From assembly GCA_964242415.1 (NCBI GenBank), contig CAXTAT010000002.1, positions 1 through 64,000 on the forward strand: 64,000 bases of DNA, given 5' to 3'. A program made the position numbers and the translations under genes. Numbering within the stretch: the first letter of the stretch is position 1; the number at the start of each line of letters is the position of its first letter. The notes beneath the pieces were generated by a model that had not been told where the DNA came from, did no database searches, and saw only the letters and a list, made by a program, of their open reading frames with translations. This DNA is from DASWOJ01 sp964242415. GTDB lineage: Bacteria > Pseudomonadota > Alphaproteobacteria > Acetobacterales > Acetobacteraceae. Shown one piece after another: positions 39,806 through 48,761 of this stretch.

Positions 39806-40863
39806 GCGTCCGCCCTGCCCATGTCTGCCCCGATCGCGTCCTGCACGCTGGCGAACCCCTGGTGACGCAAGGCCGCCGACAGCTCGCGTTTCAGCCGCGG
39901 CACCAGGGCGGGACCGGCATAGCTGAATGCGGTATAAAGCTGCACCAAGCTCGCCCCGGCCCGCAGCTTCGCCAGCACGTCCGCCCCGGTCGCCACGCCG
40001 CCGCAGCCGACCAGCACCAGGCGCCCCGCGGCCAGGCGATAGGCCCGCGCCACCAGCCGGGTGCTGGCGTCGCGCAGCGGCCTGCCCGACAGGCCGCCCG
40101 TCTGCCCGGCATGGCCGGAGCGCAGCGTGTCCGGCCGTGCGACGGTGGTGTTGGACACGATCAGGCCCTGCACCCCATGGCGCACCGCCGTTTCGACGAT
40201 GGCCTCCAGCCCGCCCTCCGGCAGGTCCGGCGCCACCTTCACCAGCAGCGGCGGGCGGTGCGGCACCCGGTCCGCGATGGCGCCCAGGATGGCGTTCAGC
40301 CGCGCCTCGCCCTGCAGGTCCCGCAGGCCCGGGGTGTTCGGGGACGACACGTTGATCACGATGTAGTCGGCATGCGGCGCCACGGCGGCGACTAAGGCAG
40401 GCAGGTCGCGCTCCGGGTCGGCGCCCTCCTTGTTGATGCCGATGTTGGCACCGATAGGGACCTCGCCCCGCGGCAGGGCGGCCAGGCGGGCGACGAAGGC
40501 GTCCAGACCGCGGTTGTTCAGGCCGTAGCGGTTGATTACCGCCGCGTCCTCGTGCAGGCGGAACACGCGCGGCAACGGGTTGCCGGCCTGCGGGAGCGGG
40601 GTGACGGTGCCGGCCTCGACCATGCCGAACCCCAGCCGCCGCAGGCCGCGCAGCGCCATCGCGTCCTTGTCGAACCCGGCAGCCAGGCCGATCGGGTTGT
40701 GGAAGCTCAGCCCCATGGCCTGCACGCGCAGCGCCGGGTCGTCCGGCTGGCGGTCCTGCCCGGCCAAGCCCAGCCGCAGGGCCAGGATGGCCAGGCGGTG
40801 CGCCCGCTCCGCATCGGTGCGGGCCAGCAAGGGCATCAGGGCGGAGGCGAGGGTTGGCGTCAT
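39802..40863 (-). CDS. pyrD: Dihydroorotate dehydrogenase (quinone), class 2
   Basis: 353 aa. Class 2 features include an N-terminal helical extension for membrane quinone access, AAGFDKDAMALRGL, the NVSSPNTPGLR loop with the catalytic Ser, and the FMN-binding VGCGGVATG. It catalyses the fourth step of pyrimidine synthesis, feeding electrons to the respiratory quinone pool. The start is at 40863; the longer frame upstream runs through a 15-bp tandem repeat (40886-40915) and is not credible. Confidence 0.95.
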   Translation of the reverse strand: MTPTLASALMPLLARTDAERAHRLAILALRLGLAGQDRQPDDPALRVQAMGLSFHNPIGLAAGFDKDAMALRGLRRLGFGMVEAGTVTPLPQAGNPLPRVFRLHEDAAVINRYGLNNRGLDAFVARLAALPRGEVPIGANIGINKEGADPERDLPALVAAVAPHADYIVINVSSPNTPGLRDLQGEARLNAILGAIADRVPHRPPLLVKVAPDLPEGGLEAIVETAVRHGVQGLIVSNTTVARPDTLRSGHAGQTGGLSGRPLRDASTRLVARAYRLAAGRLVLVGCGGVATGADVLAKLRAGASLVQLYTAFSYAGPALVPRLKRELSAALRHQGFASVQDAIGADMGRADA

Positions 40864-40885
40864 CCCGGTGGTCTGCCCGATCCCA

Positions 40886-40915
40886 CGCGCATTGAGAAGG
40901 CGCGCATTGAGAAGG
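40886..40915. repeat. 15-bp perfect tandem repeat (2 copies)
   Basis: CGCGCATTGAGAAGG at 40886-40900 and 40901-40915 just upstream of the pyrD start, between the divergent pyrD and 78-aa genes. Confidence 0.9.
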
Positions 40916-40951
40916 TTTCCCGCCGCGCCGAACCGCGGTACACCCCCGGCC

Positions 40952-41188
40952 ATGTGGAACGAGCCCTACCTTGAGACTTGCTGCCGGTCGGCCCTGCACC
41001 GCCTGACGCTGGTCGGCCCGCCGGGCCGGCCCTCGGGGCTGAAGGACGGGCCGTGCCTGGAACGCCTGGCCGCCATGGGCTTGGCCACGCAGGACGACGG
41101 CCGGTATCGCATCACGGCGGCCGGGCGCCTCCGGCACCGCAGCGAGATCCTGAAGCAGCCGGCCGCGACGGCGGACGCCCCGGCCTGA
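40952..41188 (+). CDS. Small conserved-type hypothetical protein, 78 aa
   Basis: Begins MWNEPYLETCCRSALHRLTL. The end RLAAMGLATQDDGRYRITAAG resembles the wing region of a winged-helix fold, so a small DNA-binding protein is possible. Divergent from pyrD with under 90 bp between starts. No recognised family name. Confidence 0.55.
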   Translation: MWNEPYLETCCRSALHRLTLVGPPGRPSGLKDGPCLERLAAMGLATQDDGRYRITAAGRLRHRSEILKQPAATADAPA

Positions 41189-41341
41189 CACCGCCGCCAA
41201 TGTCACGGGGCCGCGGGATGTCATGCCCGGCGAGATTTCCCGCACCGTCAAGCCGCCTGGGTTCTTCGTGCCGCCGCCAGCGGTTTGGCGCCGGGGTCCC
41301 AATGTACGTCGGAAATCGCCTCGGCTTGCGCGCCGCCGCAC

Positions 41342-41773
41342 CTAGGGAGCCGGCCCGTATCGCGCCAAAAGATCAGCCGGGATGGCGCAGCGCGGCCCGG
41401 CCACGATCCCCTTCGCGCGCAACGGCCAGTCCAGCCGGCTTATCGCCTCCTGCCATAGCCGCGAGTCGCACCCCTCCTGGGCGCGCCGCGGGTCCGGCGC
41501 CATGCCGCGCCAGCCCCAGATGCGCAGGATGCGGGCGTGCAGCAGCTCAATCCGGCGGCTGCGATACAGCGTGTCCAGGCACTTTACCACGTCCTCCGGC
41601 CGGCACGGACCCGGCGGCGGCCGCGGCGCGTCCGGGTTACGCCGGGCCATCAGCGAGGCCGCGGTCCAGAACCAGGCGGCCTCGGCGGTCGGGAAAGGCG
41701 GGGCCAGAGTTGGGGAGGCCAGAGTTGGCGGGGCCACGGACGGCGGGGCCACAGACGGTGATACTGGCGGCAT
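41342..41773 (-). CDS. Hypothetical protein, 143 aa
   Basis: The start ATG at 41773 has GAGG upstream. The N-terminus contains a repeat of the type SVAPPSVAPPTLASPTLAPP encoded by a tandem DNA repeat of about 15 bases. The rest (MARRNPDAPRPPPGPCRPED, LLHARILRIWGWRGMAP) is basic and Pro/Trp-rich. Similar proteins occur beside S24 regulators in Acetobacteraceae as far as I recall, without known function. It is divergent to the S24 gene, with about 110 bp between starts. Confidence 0.6.
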   Translation of the reverse strand: MPPVSPSVAPPSVAPPTLASPTLAPPFPTAEAAWFWTAASLMARRNPDAPRPPPGPCRPEDVVKCLDTLYRSRRIELLHARILRIWGWRGMAPDPRRAQEGCDSRLWQEAISRLDWPLRAKGIVAGPRCAIPADLLARYGPAP

Positions 41774-41884
41774 AAGCACCTCGATGATCGAACATAACAA
41801 GAACATTGTTGGGAGTTGTCGGCAAGACGGCAAGGCGTCAATTCCTAGTTGCAGCGGCGTAAAATCCTAGCCACACTGCATTGC

Positions 41885-42523
41885 ATGAAGCATGAAGACA
41901 TCTGGCGCGCGCTTGACACGCTGGCCGCGGAGCATGGGCTGTCGGCGTCCGGCCTGGCCAAGCGGTCCGGGCTGGACGCGACCACGTTCAATCCGAGCAA
42001 GCGGCGGATGCCGGACGGCCGCGCCCGCTGGCCGAGTTCCGAGAGCCTGGCCAAGGTGCTGGACGCGACCGGGGCCAGCCTGGAGACGTTTACCGCCCTG
42101 GTCACGGGGTCGCCGGTCGCCGTCTCCGCCCGTCCGGCCCGGCGCATTCCGCTGATCGGGTTGGCGCAGGCGGGCGGGGATGGCTATTTCGACGATGCCG
42201 GGTTCCCGGTGGGCGGGAGCTGGGACGAGGTCGGGTTGCCGGAGATCGGCGACCCCAACGCCTACGCGCTGGAAATCTCGGGCGAATCGATGGAGCCGGT
42301 GTTCCGCGATGGCGACATGGTGGTGATCTCGCCGGCCGCGCCGATCCGCCGGGGCGACCGGGTGGTGGCGCGCACCCTGGCGGGGGAGGTGATGGCCAAG
42401 CAGCTTGCGCGCCGCTCGGCCAAGCGGATCGAGCTGAAAAGCCTGAATCCGGAGCACCGGGATCGCAGCTTCGACTTGACGGAGGTGGCTTGGGTGCACC
42501 GGATCATCTGGGCCAGCCAGTAG
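41885..42523 (+). CDS. LexA/CI-like S24 transcriptional regulator
   Basis: 212 aa. The N-terminal HTH (residues 8-65, HGLSASGLAKRSGLDATTFN) is followed by a peptidase S24 domain with catalytic Ser in ISGESMEPVF (S135) and Lys in EVMAKQL (K172). LAQAGGDGYF (93-102) contains a possible Ala-Gly self-cleavage site (A96-G97). Members of this family act as chromosome-encoded repressors that may respond to DNA damage like LexA or serve as prophage-type repressors. No SOS box was recognised nearby. ATG 41885 is preferred because an in-frame start at 41849 adds a non-conserved stretch. Confidence 0.88.
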   Translation: MKHEDIWRALDTLAAEHGLSASGLAKRSGLDATTFNPSKRRMPDGRARWPSSESLAKVLDATGASLETFTALVTGSPVAVSARPARRIPLIGLAQAGGDGYFDDAGFPVGGSWDEVGLPEIGDPNAYALEISGESMEPVFRDGDMVVISPAAPIRRGDRVVARTLAGEVMAKQLARRSAKRIELKSLNPEHRDRSFDLTEVAWVHRIIWASQ

Positions 42524-42768
42524 GTGACGTGTGCCGGGGGCGGAGTGGCGTGCTTCGGGGGATGTATTGAGAGCGCGGTTGGTCCGGCTTGGCCGAGCTA
42601 AGCGGGACCGGACTTGATAGGGGGCGAACCGCTGGCAGGGATCGACCGGGTCAGCCCGGGCACAAGAAAGAGCGTTGCGGGGGAAGTGCCCGGCTTACAA
42701 ATGTCGAAGGGCCGTTCCGTTAGCTCCGGCCGTGGTGCCACGGCAGCCGCGTCGTTGGGCCATGTCAT

Positions 42769-44301
42769 TCATGGAGCGGTGGTTGCGAGCATTCGAGGTG
42801 GGATTGCAACGAAAGCGCAAGCCTCGGCTGCGCGCAGCAAAGGGTCCGGAACAAAGTTTCCAGCCGCATCGCGGCGCAGGCGGAACACCATGCCCGGCCC
42901 ATGACGGCGCTCCTCAGGCGTGCGGGTTTCGGCGAGGAAGGTCTGCCGCAGCAGGGGATCGGCGATCTCGTCCGCGACCCGCGCGCAGATCATGGCAGAG
43001 CCGGCGACCTCCCCGGCTGCGCGCCGGACCGCCACCTCGGCGTAGGGACCGATGATCTCGGCGAGCCGGTCTGAAATGTGCTTGATCGCAGCCCGGTGCG
43101 ACAGGCGCATGGGGTCGAGGGCGGACTCCCGATCGCCATCAAGCTGTCCAGGGCTGGACCCAGGGCTGGACCCAGGGCTGGACAGCGTGTCGAACTCCGA
43201 CGCGATCTCGTATGCCGTGCCGCGCACGAGCAGGCACACGGACCCGCACGCACGCGGCGGCAGCACGATGCGCTCCGTCGCCGCGTAGAGCAGCGGCATG
43301 CCCGCGTCGGCGATCGCCTGCGCCGGGTGGGCCAGAAGCCCGGCGAGGTCAGGCTGCGCCGGTGCTCGCGCGATCGCCGCCGCAATCAGCTCCGGCCAGT
43401 CGTGGGCGAGCAGGACCGACGGCCCTTGCGGGGTGCGGAACTCGGGATCGTAGAAGTTGTTCACCGGCCAGGCGATGCCCTCGCGCTGCAGCGCGTACCA
43501 GATGCGGCGCAGCACCTCGGCTTCGAGGTCGCCCCGGTCCGCGTAGGCGTGGACCCAGTATCGGACCCGGTAGCGGGCCAGCGCCTTGTCGGGCTCGAAC
43601 GCGACGGGCGCCACCGTGACCGGCTGGCCGTCATCGACCTCGGCAAAGTCGGCGACCAGTTCGCCGACCAGCTCCGAGAGCCGCTGCGGGGCGATTGTGA
43701 TGGGGACCGGGAACACCGTGTCGGCGCGGACCGGGTGGTCGCGGGGCAGGATTTCGATCGTGCCGTCCACGATGCGGGCGTTGGGGAACACGACCAGGCT
43801 GCCGTCGAGCTTGCGGCCCGAGACGGAACGCCAGTTGAAGGCGGTCACCTCGACGGGGCTGCCGTTGTGCAGGATGGCATCGCCGATCCTGAGCACGCGG
43901 TCGGTGTGCAAGGTGAGGCCGCCGATCAGGCCGTTGAGCGTCGGCTGCAACGCGAAGCCGAAGACCGCGGTCAGGATGGCCGATGTCGCAAACACGGCGG
44001 TGATATTGACGCCCAGGTGCGTCAGCACGGCCACGCCGGCGGCCGTGCCCAGGACGGCGTAAAGGCCGGCGCGCTGGAAGCCGGTCGGCTCGACCCCGTA
44101 CATGGCCAGCAGCACCAGGCGAACGATGGCATGTCCGACGACGGCAACGGCCAGCAACGCCGTTGTGGCCGAAGCAGCCACGTCGAGGCCCCGCGTGAAC
44201 CCAGGGCTGGCGAAGAGCTGGAAAGTCGAGGAGACGCTGTGCAACCACCACAGCACGACCGCCGTTGCGGCCAGGCTCAGGACGACGAGAAGGCGTGGCA
44301 T
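42769..44301 (-). CDS. MscS-family mechanosensitive channel with long C-terminal extension
   Basis: 510 aa. Three N-terminal membrane helices (residues 1-20, about 45-70 and 83-115) lead into the MscS pore helix and beta domain (FALQPTLNGLIGGLTLHTDR, RIGDAILHNGSPVEVTAFNW, VVFPNARIVDGTIEI). The C-terminal 220 residues are extra. ERIVLPPRACGSVCLLVRG near residue 335 resembles the start of a cyclic-nucleotide-binding domain but lacks a clear phosphate-binding cassette. A 12-bp DNA repeat (43148-43183) encodes SSPGSSPGSSPG as a flexible linker. It is transcribed just after a heme-sensor gene, with 11 bases between them, so gating by a redox signal is possible. Confidence 0.85.
   Translation of the reverse strand: MPRLLVVLSLAATAVVLWWLHSVSSTFQLFASPGFTRGLDVAASATTALLAVAVVGHAIVRLVLLAMYGVEPTGFQRAGLYAVLGTAAGVAVLTHLGVNITAVFATSAILTAVFGFALQPTLNGLIGGLTLHTDRVLRIGDAILHNGSPVEVTAFNWRSVSGRKLDGSLVVFPNARIVDGTIEILPRDHPVRADTVFPVPITIAPQRLSELVGELVADFAEVDDGQPVTVAPVAFEPDKALARYRVRYWVHAYADRGDLEAEVLRRIWYALQREGIAWPVNNFYDPEFRTPQGPSVLLAHDWPELIAAAIARAPAQPDLAGLLAHPAQAIADAGMPLLYAATERIVLPPRACGSVCLLVRGTAYEIASEFDTLSSPGSSPGSSPGQLDGDRESALDPMRLSHRAAIKHISDRLAEIIGPYAEVAVRRAAGEVAGSAMICARVADEIADPLLRQTFLAETRTPEERRHGPGMVFRLRRDAAGNFVPDPLLRAAEACAFVAIPPRMLATTAP
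43148..43183. repeat. 12-bp tandem repeat, three copies
   Basis: CCAGGGCTGGAC at 43148, 43160 and 43172, in frame inside the MscS-like gene. Copy number may vary between strains. Confidence 0.9.
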
Positions 44302-44312
44302 GGCCTCCCCCT

Positions 44313-45308
44313 TCACGTGGGCGGTGCAGGCGGCCGGGGCGATGCCTGGCCAAGGGCCTTGCGCAGGCTCAGGCGCAGGCGCCCGATCGCATCGGCCAGC
44401 CCATGGATCTCGCTCACGCCGGAGTGCGGCAGCTCGATGTGCGCGTCGTTCGTCTTGCTGGCCATGTCGGCCGAGCGGGCGAGCGCACGCAGCGGCCTGA
44501 CCAGCATGACCTGGAGCGAGGCGGTCAGCGCCACGTAGGTGACGATGAAGATCGCCAGCAGCCCGGCGGCGAGCGTCATGGCCAGCTCCGTCGTCCCGCG
44601 CAGCTCCTCGGCGATGGGGATGCTGAGCGCCTGGACGCCGACCGTCTCGCCCATGGCCCAGCCGAAGCCGTTCACCGTGCCGTAGCGGGCGACCATGGCC
44701 TTGGGCGCGCGGTCGGACGTGCCGTGGCAGGTCAGGCATTGCTGGTCGGTGATCCGGATCGGCCGTGCGAGATAGAACACGGTGCGCCCACCGTCCTGGC
44801 GGACGCCTTCCAGGTCCTTTAGGCTTGGGTTGTCGCGGAAGTGTTCGGTCAGCTCGACATCGAAGGGGGTTGGCCGGTCGTCCAGGCTGGTCGGGTTGAG
44901 CGCAGGCTCACGATAACTGTAGGCTGGATAGAGGGCCTGCACCTTGCGGAACACCGCCTGGGCCACGTGGAACGGCACCACCTGCTCGTAGAACCGGTCC
45001 GTGGGCAGCTTGTCCAGCAGGGGGAAGAGGTTCTCGTCCGTGTAGTCGCTGACCGCGAGCGCCGTCGTCAGCAGCAGCCGCGCCTCGTTCGCGGCACCCT
45101 GGAGCGCGCGCTGGCGCAGCACCATGAAGAACCCGCCGGCCCCGCCTGCAAGGGAGAACAGGAAGATGACGAGCAGGATGCGGCGGACCAGGCCGCTGGC
45201 GCTAAGCATTCGGGTGCGCGCCATCAGGGTCTGGCCATCGGTCCAGACCTCCCCGGCCCGGGGAGGTCCGGAGGGTGCGGGGGTGCTGTCGCTGGCATCG
45301 TAGGGCAT
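44313..45308 (-). CDS. DUF3365 (Tll0287-like) c-type heme sensor with HAMP, no output domain
   Basis: 331 aa. The first membrane helix (residues 42-63) is followed by a periplasmic Tll0287-like domain with heme-attachment motif CLTCH (191-195), then a second membrane helix (about 244-265) and a HAMP domain (about 266-320). No kinase, cyclase or chemotaxis output follows, so the signal must pass to another protein. The next gene on the same strand, 11 bases away, is an MscS-like channel, the obvious candidate. An N-terminal cytoplasmic extension of 40 residues is Pro-rich. Start alternatives are 45308 (ATG) and 45221 (ATG). Confidence 0.85.
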   Translation of the reverse strand: MPYDASDSTPAPSGPPRAGEVWTDGQTLMARTRMLSASGLVRRILLVIFLFSLAGGAGGFFMVLRQRALQGAANEARLLLTTALAVSDYTDENLFPLLDKLPTDRFYEQVVPFHVAQAVFRKVQALYPAYSYREPALNPTSLDDRPTPFDVELTEHFRDNPSLKDLEGVRQDGGRTVFYLARPIRITDQQCLTCHGTSDRAPKAMVARYGTVNGFGWAMGETVGVQALSIPIAEELRGTTELAMTLAAGLLAIFIVTYVALTASLQVMLVRPLRALARSADMASKTNDAHIELPHSGVSEIHGLADAIGRLRLSLRKALGQASPRPPAPPT

Positions 45309-45965
45309 GGACGGCTCCGTATCCGGACCGGCGGCAGAAGCGCCCCGGGGATCATCGAGCATGGGCCGGATCAGGCCGATGAATGCACGCCCACCCACGG
45401 ATGGGTCCGAGCCGCACCAGTCAGGCTGCCGTCACCAGTGGCGGCCTGTTCGCCGCGAGCAGGGGCGAAACCGGGATGGCACGGCAGCCTATTTTCCGCG
45501 ACAACCAAGAACGATAAAGAAAATACTACAATACGGCGTTATGTATTCTATCATGGTTGCGCGCATTCCAGTATTCAAGTCAAGGAAAGAATCCTTTACC
45601 TCGGTTTGGCCATAGCCGTTGCGCGCGTTTGTTGAACCGTTGCCGCAAGTAGGATTTCATACAGCCCTGGGTAGGCCGACTTGACGCTTGAGTGAGCACC
45701 GGCGTCAAGTTCGAGCCATAGCGGCAGTGGCCCTGTCCTAATTTAATCTGTTGCCGCAGGCGCCTGTCAAACCAGTGTTCCCTCTGGGATCGCCATGACG
45801 ATGATCAACCTAAGCGTCGGACGGGACGGGAAACACCCTTGATCCCGGTTCGTGCCCCGAAGCGTGCCCTCATGCCCGCTCCATCGCATAACCCTCGGCA
45901 GGCGAAATTGCTTGGACCTGCGCCCGAGCCGCGCGACGATGCGGGGCCAACATGGGGTGCCCCTG
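45309..45965. other. Intergenic region of about 650 bp with an inverted repeat
   Basis: No convincing gene. The section 45480-45560 is AT-rich compared with the neighbourhood (GATAAAGAAAATACTACAAT) and may hold promoters for the minus-strand sensor gene. ACTTGACGC and GCGTCAAGT (45678-45709) form a 9-bp inverted repeat with a 14-base loop. Confidence 0.5.
45678..45709. promoter_or_regulatory. 9-bp inverted repeat with 14-base spacer
   Basis: ACTTGACGC ... GCGTCAAGT. The loop and lack of a following T run make an intrinsic terminator unlikely; an operator or RNA hairpin is possible. Confidence 0.4.
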
Positions 45966-46697
45966 ATGCGCGCAATCGCCCTCCGTTTAACGCTGCTCGC
46001 CTCGCTTGTTCCCTGGCCCGCCATCGCAGCCGAGCCGGTCGATGTCGTCCTGGTCCTGGTGTCCGACGTGTCCCGTAGCGTCGATGACAGCGAGTTCCAG
46101 ATGGAAAAGCAGGGCTACGTCGCCGCCTTCACCGACCCGCGGGTGCTGAACGCCATACGCGGCGGTCCCGTCGGCGCCATCGCCGTCGCCTATGTCGAGT
46201 TCGCCGGGCCGTATGAGGTGCGGACGGTGCTGCCCTGGCAGGTGGTGCACGACGCCGCCAGCGCCGAGGCGTTCACCCAGGCGCTGGACGCCGCGCCGCG
46301 CAGCTTCGCCGGCCGCACCAGCATCAGCGCCGGCATCGACCGGGCGATGAGCCTGCTGCAATCCAGCGGCTACGAGGCGACGCGCCGGGTGATCGACGTG
46401 GCGGGCGACGGCACCAACAACTCCGGCCGCGACGTGCAGGCGGCGCGCGACGAGGCCGTGGAGGCTGGCGTCACCATCAACGGCCTGGCGATCATCAACG
46501 AGCACCCGGTCAGCTACACCTATGCCCACGTGCAGCCGCCGGGCGGCCTCACGGAGTGGTACCGCGAGCATGTGACCGGCGGCCCCGGCAGCTTCGTCGT
46601 AGAGGTCAGGGAGTTTTCCCAATTCGGAGAGGCCATGACCCGCAAGCTGATCAGCGAGATCGCCGCCCTGCCCGCCCCCGGCAAGGGGCCGTCGTAG
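45966..46697 (+). CDS. DUF1194 (von Willebrand A-like) secreted protein
   Basis: 243 aa. The signal peptide (MRAIALRLTLLASLVPWPAI, AA cleavage) is followed by VDVVLVLVSDVSRSVDDSEF, a MIDAS-like DxSxS motif, and the DUF1194 hallmark VIDVAGDGTNNSGRD. Proteins of this family are periplasmic or exported in alphaproteobacteria, with unknown partners. The stop overlaps the next start (TAGTG), so it is coupled to a glutathionyl-hydroquinone reductase, a functional link that is not explained by either family. Confidence 0.85.
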   Translation: MRAIALRLTLLASLVPWPAIAAEPVDVVLVLVSDVSRSVDDSEFQMEKQGYVAAFTDPRVLNAIRGGPVGAIAVAYVEFAGPYEVRTVLPWQVVHDAASAEAFTQALDAAPRSFAGRTSISAGIDRAMSLLQSSGYEATRRVIDVAGDGTNNSGRDVQAARDEAVEAGVTINGLAIINEHPVSYTYAHVQPPGGLTEWYREHVTGGPGSFVVEVREFSQFGEAMTRKLISEIAALPAPGKGPS

Positions 46698-47722
46698 TGG
46701 GCCTGCTGGTGGACGGCGCCTGGTCGGAGGGGTGGTACGACACCGCCAAGTCCGGCGGCGCGTTTGAGCGGTCGGAAAGCCGGTTCCGCAACTGGGTGAC
46801 GCTGGACGGCGGGCCGGGGCCAACCGGTCAGGGCGGCTTCGCGGCACAACCGGGGCGCTACCACCTGTATGTATCGCTCGCCTGCCCGTGGGCGCACCGC
46901 ACGCTGATCTTCCGGCGTCTCAAGGGCCTGGATGGCATGATCGGCCTGTCGGTGGTGAACCCCGTCATGCGCGACGGCGGCTGGAGCTTCGCGCCCGGCC
47001 CCGGCGTGGTCCCCGATCCCGGCGGCGCGGCCTTCCTGCACGAGGTCTATACCCGCGCTGAGCCCGGCTGCACCACGCGGGTCACGGTGCCCGTCCTGTG
47101 GGACCTGCACACCGGCACGATCGTCAGCAACGAGAGCGCGGATATCATCCGCATGTTCAACCAGGCATTCGACGGCGTTGGCGCTGTCCCTGGAGACTAC
47201 TACCCGGCGGCGCTGCGGTCCGAGATCGACCCGCTGAACGCCCGCATCTACGCCACCGTCAACAACGGCGTGTACCGCGCCGGCTTCGCCACCACGCAGG
47301 CCGCCTATGACGAGGCCGTGCAGCCGCTGTTCGACACGCTCGACTGGCTGGACCGCCACCTGGCCCGGCGCCGCTTCCTGTGCGGCGACAGGCTGACCGA
47401 GGCCGATTGGCGGCTGTTCACCACCCTGGCCCGGTTCGACGCCGTGTACGTCGGCCACTTCAAGTGCAACATCCGCAGGCTGGTGGACTACCGCAACCTG
47501 TGGGCCTACGCCCGCGACCTGTATGCGCAGCCCGGCGTCCGCGAGACCACGAACTTCGACCACATCCGCCGCCATTATTACATGAGCCACCCGACGGTGA
47601 ACCCGTATGGCATCGTGCCCGCCGGGCCGATCATAGACTGGGACGCGCCGCCGCTGCGGGCGCCTGGGGTGCAGATGGCCGACCTGCCGGGGATGCAGGA
47701 GGCCGCCGTTGGAGTTGCGTAA
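46697..47722 (+). CDS. Glutathionyl-hydroquinone reductase (Xi-class GST)
   Basis: 341 aa. It has the Xi-class active site CPWAH (C63 in SLACPWAHRT), the N-terminal VDGAWSEGWYDTAKSGGAF lead, and the C-terminal FDHIRRHYYMSHPTVNP signature. It uses glutathione to reduce glutathionyl-hydroquinones arising from quinone detoxification or lignin-type aromatics. The start is GTG overlapping the previous stop. The C-terminus overlaps the aldo-keto reductase start by 14 bases. Confidence 0.92.
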   Translation: MGLLVDGAWSEGWYDTAKSGGAFERSESRFRNWVTLDGGPGPTGQGGFAAQPGRYHLYVSLACPWAHRTLIFRRLKGLDGMIGLSVVNPVMRDGGWSFAPGPGVVPDPGGAAFLHEVYTRAEPGCTTRVTVPVLWDLHTGTIVSNESADIIRMFNQAFDGVGAVPGDYYPAALRSEIDPLNARIYATVNNGVYRAGFATTQAAYDEAVQPLFDTLDWLDRHLARRRFLCGDRLTEADWRLFTTLARFDAVYVGHFKCNIRRLVDYRNLWAYARDLYAQPGVRETTNFDHIRRHYYMSHPTVNPYGIVPAGPIIDWDAPPLRAPGVQMADLPGMQEAAVGVA

Positions 47723-48677
47723 CCTCGGCCGCTCCGGCCTGCGCGTGTCGGCGGTGGGGCTGGGCTGCAACAACTTCGGCGGGCGGATCGGGCTGGAGGC
47801 AAGCCGTGCCGTGGTCCACGCGGCGCTGGACGCGGGCATCACCCTGTTCGACACCGCCGACGTCTATGGCGAGCGCAGCGGGGGCGAGCGCGGCGGGTCG
47901 GAGACGGCGCTGGGCGAGATCCTGGGGCCGCGCCGCAAGGATATCGTGCTGGCGACCAAGTTCGCTATGCCGATGAACGACGATGAGACCCTGAAGGGAG
48001 CTAGCCGCCGCTACATCGTGGCCGCGGTGGAGGCCAGCCTGCGCCGGCTGCGGACCGACTGGATCGACCTTTACCAGCAGCACCGCCCGGACCCGCTGAC
48101 CCCGATCGAGGAAACCCTGCGTGCCCTGGACGACCTGACCCGCGCGGGGAAGATACGCTATGCCGGGTGCAGCAACCTTCCGGCGTGGCAGGTGGTGGAG
48201 GCCGCCTGGACCGCCCGGCATCTCAACCTGTCCGGCTTCGTGTCCTGCCAGGACGAGCTGTCGCTGCTGGTGCGCGGCGCCGAGGCCGAGCTGATGCCCG
48301 CCATGCGCGGCTATGGGCTGGGCCTGCTGCCGTATTTTCCCCTGGCGAGCGGCCTGCTGACCGGCAAGTACCAGCGCAACCAGCCGATGCCCGCCGACGC
48401 GCGGCTGACGAAGACCCAGCGCCTGGCCGACCGCTACCTGACGGAGGCGAACTGGACCGCCGCCGAGCGCCTGGGCGACTTTGCCGAGGCGCGCGGCCAC
48501 ACCCTGCTGGAGCTGGCGTTCAGTTGGCTGCTGTCCCGCGCGCCGGTGTCGAGCGTCATCGCCGGCGCCACCTTGCCGGAGCAGGTCAGCGCCAACGTCG
48601 CCGCCGGGGGCTGGATGCTGACAGCGGAGGAGCTGGCCGAGGTGGACCGGATCACCGCTGCGCCAGGCGGGATGTAA
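47709..48677 (+). CDS. Aldo/keto reductase
   Basis: 322 aa (beta/alpha) barrel with the catalytic tetrad in place: FDTADVYG (Asp and Tyr), LATKFAMP (Lys), and YQQHRPD (His). The NADPH-binding end is near SVIAGATLPEQVSANVAA. The subgroup resembles YajO/Tas-like reductases with unknown substrates. The start is a TTG inside the coding end of the upstream reductase, so the pair is co-expressed and may handle related quinone or aldehyde compounds. Confidence 0.9.
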   Translation: MELRNLGRSGLRVSAVGLGCNNFGGRIGLEASRAVVHAALDAGITLFDTADVYGERSGGERGGSETALGEILGPRRKDIVLATKFAMPMNDDETLKGASRRYIVAAVEASLRRLRTDWIDLYQQHRPDPLTPIEETLRALDDLTRAGKIRYAGCSNLPAWQVVEAAWTARHLNLSGFVSCQDELSLLVRGAEAELMPAMRGYGLGLLPYFPLASGLLTGKYQRNQPMPADARLTKTQRLADRYLTEANWTAAERLGDFAEARGHTLLELAFSWLLSRAPVSSVIAGATLPEQVSANVAAGGWMLTAEELAEVDRITAAPGGM

Positions 48678-48761
48678 GCCCTCCTTATATCTGGGCCGGG
48701 CCGGAACTTCCCAGCGGCTGGATCGTCTTGTCGGGACACTCACGGACGGCGGAGCATCCCC

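Noticed and set aside
38954..41341. 795-codon minus-strand open frame
   Set aside because: Runs antisense or out of frame through pyrD with Arg/Gly/Pro-rich composition. Only the HAD part at its end is a gene.
42614..42904. 96-codon plus-strand ORF after the S24 regulator
   Set aside because: Arg/Ala/Gly-biased, overlaps the end of the MscS-like gene, no ribosome site or domain.
45767..46024. 85-codon minus-strand ORF in the large gap
   Set aside because: Lies mostly antisense to the signal-peptide region of the DUF1194 gene and has no recognisable features.
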